This document shows positions 1 through 5,986 of a DNA stretch of 9,424 nucleotides, in pieces. The stretch is from Methanimicrococcus sp034006575 (GTDB lineage: Archaea > Halobacteriota > Methanosarcinia > Methanosarcinales > Methanosarcinaceae), in the NCBI GenBank assembly GCA_034006575.1, contig JAVESN010000068.1, positions 1 to 9,424 on the forward strand, given 5' to 3'. Position numbers and translations under genes: made by a program. The notes below the pieces were generated by a model. The model was given only the letters and a program-made list of their open reading frames with translations. It was not told the DNA's origin and ran no database searches. Within the stretch, counting starts at the first letter, position 1. Each line of letters starts with the position of its first letter.

Positions 1-120
1 TTTTGTTTTTTTTTTTTTTTCTTTTTTTTTTTTTTCTTTGTTTTTTTTTGCTTTGTTTTTTTTGCTTTGTTTTTTTTTGCTTTGTTGTTTTTTGCCTTGT
101 TGTTTTTTGCCTTGTTTTGA
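1..120. repeat. poly-T tract running into a 15-bp T-rich tandem repeat
   Basis: Bases 1-35 are almost pure T. From 36 to about 119 there are roughly five and a half tandem units of the form CTTTG(T)8-9G, drifting to CCTTGTTGTTTTTTG. Unit boundaries are near 36, 51, 65, 80, 95 and 110. All full units are 15 bp except the one at 51-64, which is 14 bp. On the minus strand the unit reads as lysine/glutamine-rich codons, but the 14-bp unit breaks that frame and no supported start codon precedes it, so I do not call a gene. On the plus strand the T run would be a strong archaeal U-tract terminator for a gene lying to the left of the window. It may also be a slippage-prone satellite. Confidence 0.8.
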
Positions 121-148
121 TTCCAATCTTTTCAAAAATTCAGATTTC

Positions 149-173
149 AAACGGGTTTCTGTTTTCGCCGTTT
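149..173 (-). terminator. weak hairpin downstream of the regulator gene
   Basis: AAACGG (149-154) and CCGTTT (168-173) form a perfect 6-bp stem with a 13-nt loop, starting 6 bp past the regulator stop codon. On the minus strand it is followed by a modest T5 tract about 15 nt further on. Position fits a 3' end hairpin, but the stem is short and the T-tract is weak and distant. Confidence 0.3.
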
Positions 174-178
174 ATCTT

Positions 179-964
179 TTAAATTTCTTTTTTATTGGCG
201 GAACGGCTTTTTAAATATTCGTAAAGCTCATTTCCCCATCGAACGGCGCTCGGGGATTCGGCCGCCAGGAAGTCGTAATCCAAATTGCCCGCGGTTGAGT
301 AAAGGACCATCAGAAAAATCTTATCCGTCACGGTGACTTCCGCAATTTTTAAATCGGCCGGACAGACATTTAATTCCGTGTTTTCCATCTTCAACAACTC
401 GTTGACTTCTTTTTTGTAATCTTTTGCCATATTGACGATGTAATCGCTTGTCGTAATGGAAACCGGTTTTCCTTTCATGATCCGGTCATAATAAATCGGA
501 ACATATTCCGGCGCGTAATACGTGATAAACGTTTTAACGGACTCCGCTTTACGAATGTGCTCGTAAACAATCGGATTGGGCTCGTAATAAATGGTTCTTA
601 AATCAATTTCAATGATTTCAAACTTCCCGATTTCATCAATCCGATTCAACAAATCCGGCGGAATCTCGCTGATATCGTGTTCGCTCCAAAATTTTGGATT
701 GACGCTGAAAACCTGTAAATTTTTCACAAACGGAGATACTTTTTTTGTAATCGTTTCGCCCAAGTGCGTTAGTTGATAAAGCCCCTCGTTTTGAACAATC
801 AGTTGATTGTCAATCAACACTTTGATTTGAGGAAGAATCGAAACCGACGTCTCATCCAATTCCGATTTAATCGTATCAATCGACAACGCTCCTTTTTCAA
901 AGAGTAAAATCAAAACAGCTTTTCGTTTTTCGGAAAAAAAAACGGTTTCAATTAATGAATTCAT
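179..964 (-). CDS. winged-HTH transcriptional regulator with FilR1/DUF1724 domain (methanogen Msr-like)
   Basis: 261-residue DNA-binding regulator. Residues 1 to about 80 look like an ArsR-type winged helix: a helical start, a recognition-helix region around residues 30-55, then a short wing ending near LTHLGE. Residues about 93-255 fit the methanogen DUF1724/FilR1 domain: an FWSEHD..EIPPDLL..I segment, then an alpha/beta region with an APEYVPIYYDRI-like stretch and a G.PVSI.TS strand. Family knowledge: Methanosarcina Msr proteins of this build control methyltransferase genes for methanol or methylated sulfur compounds. The gene is divergent from ramA, so I infer it controls ramA-cobW and/or itself. 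The ATG at 964-962 has GGGAG at 980-976, an 11-nt spacing that is slightly long. Only one cysteine is evident, so there is no obvious metal or redox centre. The family call is good; the target and ligand are unknown. Confidence 0.85.
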   Translation of the reverse strand: MNSLIETVFFSEKRKAVLILLFEKGALSIDTIKSELDETSVSILPQIKVLIDNQLIVQNEGLYQLTHLGETITKKVSPFVKNLQVFSVNPKFWSEHDISEIPPDLLNRIDEIGKFEIIEIDLRTIYYEPNPIVYEHIRKAESVKTFITYYAPEYVPIYYDRIMKGKPVSITTSDYIVNMAKDYKKEVNELLKMENTELNVCPADLKIAEVTVTDKIFLMVLYSTAGNLDYDFLAAESPSAVRWGNELYEYLKSRSANKKEI

Positions 965-1004
965 TGAAAAAATCGCTCCCTTCTTCTGCTCGATTTATTT
1001 AATC

Positions 1005-1013
1005 TTATGTATA
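1005..1013 (-). promoter_or_regulatory. candidate TATA box of the regulator gene
   Basis: On the minus strand this reads TATACATAA. A start site about 25 nt downstream would fall near 984, leaving a short leader that contains the GGGAG at 980-976 and then the ATG at 964. The spacing is coherent, but the box was chosen by eye in AT-rich DNA. Confidence 0.35.
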
Positions 1014-1029
1014 TCGAATTACTTCTTGA

Positions 1030-1045
1030 ATTGATATTAATCAAT
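1030..1045. promoter_or_regulatory. dyad ATTGAT-N4-ATCAAT, candidate operator
   Basis: A perfect 6-bp inverted repeat with a 4-bp centre (ATTA). It lies 16 bp upstream of the regulator's candidate TATA box, between the divergent regulator and ramA. Its size suits a dimeric winged-helix protein, and autoregulation is one reading. AT-rich dyads of this length also arise by chance. Confidence 0.35.
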
Positions 1046-1046
1046 C

Positions 1047-1168
1047 GGTTCTTTTTGTTTCCTCCTCTCTTAAAACAAGCGCTTTTTTAATTTTACAACC
1101 GGTTTGTTCTTTTCAATCCGATTATTATTTCACACTTCCACTGAAAAGATAATAAATGAAAAGAACCA
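1047..1168. promoter_or_regulatory. cluster of four TGAAAAGAAC-like motifs upstream of ramA
   Basis: Four related decamers occur here: AAAAAGAACC (minus, 1056-1047), TGAAAAGAAC (minus, 1115-1106), TGAAAAGATA (plus, 1142-1151) and TGAAAAGAAC (plus, 1157-1166). The second and fourth are a perfect 10-bp inverted repeat. The third and fourth are direct copies 15 bp apart. The last ends about ten bases before the ramA TATA candidate, a usual place for an archaeal activator site. I infer regulator binding sites. The rest of 965-1285 holds only the two TATA candidates, the dyad at 1030 and AT-rich filler. Confidence 0.4.
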
Positions 1169-1176
1169 TATTTGTC

Positions 1177-1185
1177 TTGTATAAC
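1177..1185 (+). promoter_or_regulatory. candidate TATA box of the ramA-cobW operon
   Basis: TTGTATAAC. A start site about 25 nt downstream would lie near 1205-1210, giving a leader of some 75-80 nt before ramA. Long leaders are known for methyltransferase genes in Methanosarcina, so the geometry is plausible. The box was assigned by eye. Confidence 0.35.
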
Positions 1186-1270
1186 TTTTTGAAAATTTTG
1201 TTCTGAGATTTTTTTCTTCTCAAATGTTTTTTTTTCGATACGTTATCTGCAAAACTCAATCAAAGTTTAA

Positions 1271-1276
1271 AAGGTG
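1271..1276 (+). promoter_or_regulatory. ribosome binding site deciding the ramA start
   Basis: AAGGTG ends 9 nt before the ATG at 1286. A GTG four codons upstream (1274) overlaps this site, so it cannot use it. The ATG is therefore the better start. Confidence 0.7.
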
Positions 1277-1285
1277 TGTTATAAG

Positions 1286-2929
1286 ATGAAAATAGGTGTC
1301 GCAGTAGATTTAGGAACCAGCGGCTTTCGATCTCAAAAAGTGGATTTGGATTCCGGAGAAATTAAAAGAACGGTTGTCACCATGAGAAATCCCCTCCCGG
1401 GCGCAAACGTCATGGACCATATGGATTTCGCAATCAATTACGGTTTGGAAAACGCTCACCGGCTGGTTGTCAACGCCATAATTGTTTTAATTGAAAATTT
1501 GGGCGTGAAGCCCGAAGAACTGGTCCGGTTGTCCGTTTGCGGAAACCCGATCCAATTGTCTTTGTTTCAAGGAATTCCGATTGACGACTTGGCTTACGCC
1601 GGCGAGAACAAACGCGAAAAACTCAATATTAAAGAACAAGACCGCTCGTCAAAATATTTGAAAGCCTCCGAGATTTCCGGCCTGGAATTATACTCAAACT
1701 GTACCGTGATTATTCCGCCGGCCATTCGGCACGAAATCGGCGCGGACGCGTTGGCTTTGATTGTCAATTCCGGCATGCTTGACAGCGACGACATCGCGAT
1801 TGCGACAGACTTTGGAACCAACGCGGAAATGGCGTTAAAAGCGGGCGGCATTATTTACACCGGATCCGCCGCCGCCGGACCGGCCTTGGAAGGGCAGGAA
1901 ATTAAAGACGGCGTCTTAGCGTCTCCTTACGCAATCAGTGACGTTGAATTCGAAGGAAATTATATCCGTTGCTATCTTTTAGACCAAGAAATGAGAAAAA
2001 CAAAAGGGGACTTAATCAATCCGAACAACGGCGAAGTGATTGAAAAAGGACCGATTCGAGCCAAAGGAATTACCGGAACCGGCGTCATCGCTTTAATGGA
2101 AGAAGGCATGAAAAAAGGACTCATCAAACTCCCGAAAATTGAAACCGCCGACAAAATCATTCATCTCCAAGACGGGGTCGAATTCACGGAAAACGATATC
2201 AGAGAAGCCGGAAACGCAATCGGCGCGCTTCGTGCCGGACACATCACGCTCTGCAACGCGGCCGGCATTCAAATGGCAGACATCCAAATCTCACACATGT
2301 CGGGCGCGGCCGGCACATACATGGACGCGGCCAAAGCGCAAAAAATCGGCATGAATCCGTACAACGCCTCGTTGATTACGCAAATCGGAAACACATCTTT
2401 AAAAACCGCTCGCGAAATTCTTCTCTCAGACGACCGCCTCAAAGAGCTCCAAGAAATCGCGACAAAAATCGTCGGAACACACATTATGTTTGCAACCGAT
2501 AACGCTTTTAAAGAGGCTTATATTTTGGAATTGGCTTATTGGGGCGAGGGCATGGACTTTAAAATGCTTAAAAAATTCTTGAAAAAGAAAAATTTGCCGC
2601 AATTGGACGATCCGATTGACAATCCGAAGGTTGAAAGACTGGTTGAGCGCGACATTCCGATTTTCGGAGACGAAGGGTATGCCATGATCAAACAGACGGG
2701 AACTTTCTTGGTTATTCCGATGCCGGACTGTTCGGAATGCGCTGAAAAGATTCGGCTCTGCCCGACGCATGCCATGAGTTACAAAGACGGCGCGGTTAAA
2801 ATCCGGTCGGACTTGTGCGACGGTTCCAACTGTAAGAAATGTCTGCGCTTTATGCCCGCGCCCTACAGCTGGGACAATTTAACCGTGGGAGAGCCTGTTC
2901 TTGGAAACACGATGGAATCTGCGGATTAA
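1286..2929 (+). CDS. ramA: corrinoid protein reductive activase (RamA, methylamine methyltransferase activation)
   Basis: 547-residue cytoplasmic iron-sulfur ATPase. It reduces inactive Co(II) corrinoid of methylamine methyltransferase corrinoid proteins to Co(I), driven by ATP. The body is the DUF4445/RACo-type ASKHA fold: a phosphate loop VDLGTSG at residues 7-13, DFGTN at 175-179, and MSGAAGTY at 338-345. There is no N-terminal 2Fe-2S domain as in bacterial RACo. The C-terminal ferredoxin-like domain (about 475-545) has cysteines 482, 485, 492 and 511, 516, 519. In a canonical 2[4Fe-4S] pattern two positions are not cysteine here: Lys488 and Met523. Length matches characterised RamA (about 540 residues). 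The stop lies 27 bp before the CobW-type GTPase gene, implying one operon, and the divergent Msr-like regulator faces it. RamA is the best call; a paralog activating another corrinoid protein (methanol, methylthiol) is possible. Confidence 0.93.
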   Translation: MKIGVAVDLGTSGFRSQKVDLDSGEIKRTVVTMRNPLPGANVMDHMDFAINYGLENAHRLVVNAIIVLIENLGVKPEELVRLSVCGNPIQLSLFQGIPIDDLAYAGENKREKLNIKEQDRSSKYLKASEISGLELYSNCTVIIPPAIRHEIGADALALIVNSGMLDSDDIAIATDFGTNAEMALKAGGIIYTGSAAAGPALEGQEIKDGVLASPYAISDVEFEGNYIRCYLLDQEMRKTKGDLINPNNGEVIEKGPIRAKGITGTGVIALMEEGMKKGLIKLPKIETADKIIHLQDGVEFTENDIREAGNAIGALRAGHITLCNAAGIQMADIQISHMSGAAGTYMDAAKAQKIGMNPYNASLITQIGNTSLKTAREILLSDDRLKELQEIATKIVGTHIMFATDNAFKEAYILELAYWGEGMDFKMLKKFLKKKNLPQLDDPIDNPKVERLVERDIPIFGDEGYAMIKQTGTFLVIPMPDCSECAEKIRLCPTHAMSYKDGAVKIRSDLCDGSNCKKCLRFMPAPYSWDNLTVGEPVLGNTMESAD

Positions 2930-2944
2930 AGCGATTCGGCTTAA

Positions 2945-2949
2945 GAGGT
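2945..2949 (+). promoter_or_regulatory. ribosome binding site supporting a TTG start
   Basis: GAGGT lies 7 nt before the TTG at 2957. With the Walker A loop starting at residue 7, no later start is possible, so this site and the TTG are the real initiation region. Confidence 0.7.
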
Positions 2950-2956
2950 TTTTATT

Positions 2957-4072
2957 TTGAAAGTGATTGTTGTCGGCGGATTTTTAGGTAGCGGCAAAAC
3001 GACGACTTTGATTCGTCTGGGAACTCATTATTCTTCCTTGGGGAAAAAAGTCGGCATTATTGTCAATGAGATCGGTGAAATCGGAATCGATGGAGATGTC
3101 ATCTCTCAATACGGTCTTGAAACGAAGGAGATCACTTCGGGCTGTATTTGCTGCAGTTTAAAAACGTCTCTGAGAGCAACGGTTTTGTTGATGGTTGACA
3201 ATTTTCATCCCGATATTATTATTATCGAATCGACCGGCGTGGCTTATCCCGGAGTGATTCGGGATGAAATTATGCTCATGAATTTGCCGATTGAGTATGA
3301 AATCGCGCCTCTGTTGACTCTTTTTGACGGGAGCCGCTTTAAACAAATTTTAAAGGAAATTAAAAATTTCGCCGCCCAGCAGTTGGCACAAGCCGAAGTG
3401 ATTGCCATCAGCAAATCCGATTTAACGGAGCCTTCTTTTTTACCGATTATCGAAGAAGCGGTTCGGCAAATGAACCCGACGGCAAAAATCATTTCTCTTT
3501 CCTCCAAAAACGCCGAAAGTTTTTCAAATTTGGTCGACATTTTAGAGGCATCGGCGGATTCGGGCGACTTTTCCGATTCCTCCCTTAAAGACAAAACCGA
3601 AAACCGCTCCGAAACTTTGAAAAAGAAGATTTCGGAGGACGGCCGCTTTTTAATGGCTCATTCGGCGCCGGACAATTCGATTGAAGCGTCCGGAGTCGGC
3701 ACATTTTCGGTGGAATATTCTTTAGACGAAGCGTCGCTGAAATCTTTTAACGACTTTGATTTTGAGCAAATCGTTCGCGGCATTTTATCTCAAATCCGCG
3801 CCGACGTTTTGATGCGAAGCCCGAATTTTTTGGGCCACATCAAACTGTTTTTAGATTCGGGCTCATCTCTTTATAAAATCAGTTTAACGACGGCCGAAGA
3901 AGAGCCGACTTATGATTTTGTTCCGGCTTCGGGTTCCGGCTCGGTCAAAAAAGAGTCTTCAAATTTGAAAATATTGTCGGCGGTGACGGGCGTCGAATCC
4001 GCCGCTCTTCAAAAAATTGTTCAAAAGGCGGTTGAAAACGTTTTGAATGAGAAGGGAATTGTTCAAAAATAA
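2957..4072 (+). CDS. CobW/P47K-family G3E GTPase (putative metal or corrinoid chaperone)
   Basis: 371-residue P-loop GTPase starting at TTG. Motifs: Walker A GGFLGSGKTT (residues 7-16), switch region NEIGEIGIDG (37-46), the family metal site CICC (63-66), Walker B/G3 ESTG (91-94), and SKSD (152-155) in place of the usual NKxD guanine motif. A Ser/Asp/Lys-rich linker (about 185-240) leads to a small CobW C-terminal domain (about 245-325) and a short tail. No histidine-rich loop is seen. CobW/G3E proteins couple GTP hydrolysis to loading metals or assembling metallo-cofactor enzymes; MeaB, another G3E member, protects a B12 enzyme. Being 27 bp downstream of ramA, it probably serves the same corrinoid methyltransferase system, for example by delivering metal or cofactor or gating RamA access. 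That role is inference; the family call is firm. Confidence 0.88.
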   Translation: MKVIVVGGFLGSGKTTTLIRLGTHYSSLGKKVGIIVNEIGEIGIDGDVISQYGLETKEITSGCICCSLKTSLRATVLLMVDNFHPDIIIIESTGVAYPGVIRDEIMLMNLPIEYEIAPLLTLFDGSRFKQILKEIKNFAAQQLAQAEVIAISKSDLTEPSFLPIIEEAVRQMNPTAKIISLSSKNAESFSNLVDILEASADSGDFSDSSLKDKTENRSETLKKKISEDGRFLMAHSAPDNSIEASGVGTFSVEYSLDEASLKSFNDFDFEQIVRGILSQIRADVLMRSPNFLGHIKLFLDSGSSLYKISLTTAEEEPTYDFVPASGSGSVKKESSNLKILSAVTGVESAALQKIVQKAVENVLNEKGIVQK

Positions 4073-4090
4073 ATAAAAAAAATAAACGGT

Positions 4091-4142
4091 ACCACAAAGA
4101 ATTTCTTTGACGCCCGCCCTCCGGCAAGCTTGTCTTTGTGGT
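4091..4142. terminator. hairpin terminator between convergent cobW and leuA
   Basis: ACCACAAAGA (4091-4100) and TCTTTGTGGT (4133-4142) form a perfect 10-bp stem around a GC-rich loop. On the minus strand it is followed by a long T-rich tract (complement of 4073-4084), as expected for termination of leuA. On the plus strand only TTTT follows, so it would be weaker for ramA-cobW. The left arm can alternatively pair with TTCTTTG at 4103-4109 in a tight hairpin (4095-4109). The remaining spacer 4143-4226 is AT-rich with short T runs and no gene. Confidence 0.65.
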
Positions 4143-4226
4143 TTTACCCGACTAAATAAAAAAATGCGAATATCTTATATATCTTTTTAAATATTTTGAT
4201 TTTATTTCATCGAATATTTCTATGTT

Positions 4227-5762
4227 TTAATCCATTCCCGCCAACGCGTTCATCGCATTAATCAGCGCTTCTACGGACGCCATGACGATGTCGGCGTTCG
4301 CGGATTTGGCCGTTACGGTTTTGCCTTTCTCGTCGGCAAGAACGATTGTGACGCGCGCCAAGGAATCCGAGCCGCCGGAAATGGCTTCGATTGAGAATTC
4401 TTCGATTTTGTATTTCGTGTCGCCGACGATGTCTTCTGCGGCGCGCAAGGCGGCGTCTACCGGTCCGACACCCGTGTGCGCGGCAATCGTTTCTTTCCCG
4501 CCGATTTCGGCTCGAATGACGGCGGTGGGCGTGACGCGGTTTCCGGTCATGACCGAGACTTCTTTGAGTTTGATGATCTCATCGATTCCTTTTTTACCGA
4601 GAACGATGGAGGCGACGACATAAAGATCCGCGTCAGTGACTTGTTTTCCGCGGTCTCCGATTTCTTTGATTTTATTCAAAATTTCATTCAGCTGCTCTTC
4701 ATTCGGATGAATGTTGACGTTTTGAAGATTTTGCAAAACCGCGTGTCTTCCGGCATGTTTTCCAAGAACGATTCTGCGTTTTTGCCCGACCATTTCAGGA
4801 GTCATGATGCCCGGCTCAAACGTATCGGATTTCGCCAAAACCCCTTGAGAATGAATTCCGGATTCGTGGGAAAACGCATTCTCTCCGCAAATCGGCATCA
4901 TCGGGGGCATTTTAATTCCGGTGTATTTTTCAACCATTTTGGAAGTTTCCGTCAAATATTCCGTTTGGATATTTGTTTTAAAACCGTAAATGGATGTCAA
5001 AGCCATGACGACATCGGCAAGCGACGCGTTTCCGGCCCGCTCTCCGATTCCGTTGACGGTGACTTGCACTTGGTCTGCGCCGGCTTCGATTGCGGTGATG
5101 CTGTTTGCGTTGGCCAACCCGAAATCGTTGTGGCAATGGATGTCGTATTTGATGTCCACATTCTTTTTCAGACGGCGTATCAGCTCGTATGTCTGAGACG
5201 GAGCCATGACGCCGACCGTATCGGGTACATTCAAAATATCGCAACCCGCGTCTTTGACGGCTTTGATGATTTCAACCAAATAGTCAAAATCCGTTCGGGT
5301 GGCGTCCATGGGCGAAAACATACATTTGTAGCCGTGACTTTTAATGTATTTCACCATGTCAACCGCCGTATCAAGCGTTTCTTCTCTTGTCTTTTTGATT
5401 GTGTATTCTCTTTGGACGTCGGATGTCGGAATAAAAACGTGAATCATGTCCACATTGCAGTCCATGCACGCGTCAATGTCTTTAATGACGGATCGCGCCA
5501 AACCGCAAATATCGGCCTTGAGTCCGAGACTTGATATTTTTTTGACGGATTCCTTATCTCCGGAAGAAGATATCGGAAAACCGGCTTCAATAACATCCAC
5601 GCCGAGCTTATCCAATTGAGTCGCAATCTCAATTTTCTTCTCAAGCGGAATTGTCACTCCGGGGGTTTGTTCGCCGTCCCGAAGGGTTGTGTCAAAAAGA
5701 GTTATTGTTCTGTTCAAATTCTGTTTTTCTTGTTCAGGAGCGTAAAAAACGACTCCCCGCAT
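4227..5762 (-). CDS. leuA: 2-isopropylmalate synthase (archaeal LeuA)
   Basis: 511 residues from the ATG at 5762. It condenses acetyl-CoA with 2-oxoisovalerate, the first step of leucine synthesis. The N-terminal TIM barrel shows FDTTLRDGEQ (residues 23-32, metal Asp24), EAGFP near 60, the HCHND metal site (His209, His211), NGIGERAGN (237-245) and the HESGIH catalytic segment near 299-304. A LeuA-type dimeric regulatory domain fills roughly 400-511, as in feedback-inhibited enzymes. EAGFP after the first barrel strand resembles LeuA rather than citramalate synthase, where I recall EAGSA, and the length is too great for AksA. CimA remains the main alternative. A TTG four codons upstream (5774) is another possible start; neither has a clear Shine-Dalgarno, so a short-leader or leaderless mRNA is likely. 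It is convergent with cobW and divergent from the helicase gene. Confidence 0.87.
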   Translation of the reverse strand: MRGVVFYAPEQEKQNLNRTITLFDTTLRDGEQTPGVTIPLEKKIEIATQLDKLGVDVIEAGFPISSSGDKESVKKISSLGLKADICGLARSVIKDIDACMDCNVDMIHVFIPTSDVQREYTIKKTREETLDTAVDMVKYIKSHGYKCMFSPMDATRTDFDYLVEIIKAVKDAGCDILNVPDTVGVMAPSQTYELIRRLKKNVDIKYDIHCHNDFGLANANSITAIEAGADQVQVTVNGIGERAGNASLADVVMALTSIYGFKTNIQTEYLTETSKMVEKYTGIKMPPMMPICGENAFSHESGIHSQGVLAKSDTFEPGIMTPEMVGQKRRIVLGKHAGRHAVLQNLQNVNIHPNEEQLNEILNKIKEIGDRGKQVTDADLYVVASIVLGKKGIDEIIKLKEVSVMTGNRVTPTAVIRAEIGGKETIAAHTGVGPVDAALRAAEDIVGDTKYKIEEFSIEAISGGSDSLARVTIVLADEKGKTVTAKSANADIVMASVEALINAMNALAGMD

Positions 5763-5807
5763 TAATTTGTTCAAACATAATGATCAAAAAGAAATATTTT
5801 GTTTTAA

Positions 5808-5815
5808 TATTTATA
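5808..5815 (-). promoter_or_regulatory. TATA box of leuA
   Basis: TATAAATA on the minus strand. A start about 25 nt downstream falls near 5785, leaving only about 10-23 nt of leader before the TTG or ATG. This agrees with the absence of a ribosome binding site. Confidence 0.5.
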
Positions 5816-5858
5816 TGTTTCTTTAAATTAGATTGAATCGTGTAGAATATATTCCAAT

Positions 5859-5899
5859 ATAATTTGTCAGATTCTTTTGAGTCTGTTTTTACAAATTAT
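5859..5899. repeat. nested inverted repeat in the leuA/helicase divergent region
   Basis: Outer arms ATAATTTGT (5859-5867) and ACAAATTAT (5891-5899) are perfectly complementary over 9 bp. Directly inside lie CAGATTC (5868-5874) and GAGTCTG (5879-5885), pairing over 7 bp with one G-T, around a TTTT loop. Five Ts (5886-5890) are unpaired on one side. On the plus strand a T-rich run (5899-5910) follows, so it looks like a terminator, yet no plus-strand gene precedes it. It may be an operator, an insulator for the helicase promoter, or a small RNA end. Confidence 0.6.
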
Positions 5900-5930
5900 T
5901 TTTTTATTTTAAGTATTGTTTATATGTCTC

Positions 5931-5938
5931 TTTTATAA
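5931..5938 (+). promoter_or_regulatory. TATA box of the helicase-NusA gene
   Basis: TTTTATAA. A start about 25 nt downstream would lie near 5960, so the TTG at 5960 would be at the very 5' end and the ATG at 5987 would have a leader of about 26 nt holding its ribosome binding site. TTTATAT at 5919-5925 is an alternative box. Confidence 0.45.
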
Positions 5939-5977
5939 TGATTACGTTATACCATCTTTTTGTTTTTAAGTTTTCAT

Positions 5978-5982
5978 GGTGA
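5978..5982 (+). promoter_or_regulatory. ribosome binding site deciding the helicase start
   Basis: GGTGA sits 4 nt before the ATG at 5987. It favours this ATG over the in-frame TTG at 5960, which has no such site. Confidence 0.6.
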
Positions 5983-5986
5983 AACT

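Noticed and set aside
1..150. Minus-strand Lys/Gln-rich open frame running off the left edge (possible TTG at 150)
   Set aside because: A-rich tandem repeats contain no stops in any frame, so openness means nothing. There is no ribosome binding site, and the 14-bp unit shifts the frame.
1274..1285. GTG at 1274 as ramA start
   Set aside because: It overlaps the AAGGTG ribosome binding site. The ATG at 1286 has ideal spacing and puts the phosphate loop at the normal N-terminal position.
1286..2929. Pyrrolysine-type in-frame amber codon in ramA or cobW
   Set aside because: Neither gene has an in-frame TAG and both end in TAA. Pyrrolysine is expected in the methyltransferases, which are not in this window.
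4476..5534. Long plus-strand open frame (352 codons) antisense to leuA
   Set aside because: It lies wholly inside the well-supported leuA gene on the other strand. Its product is His/Phe/Arg-rich with no motif, and no ribosome binding site was noted.
5960..5986. TTG at 5960 as start of the helicase protein
   Set aside because: The ATG at 5987 has GGTGA four bases upstream. The TTG has no such site and would lie at the predicted transcript start.
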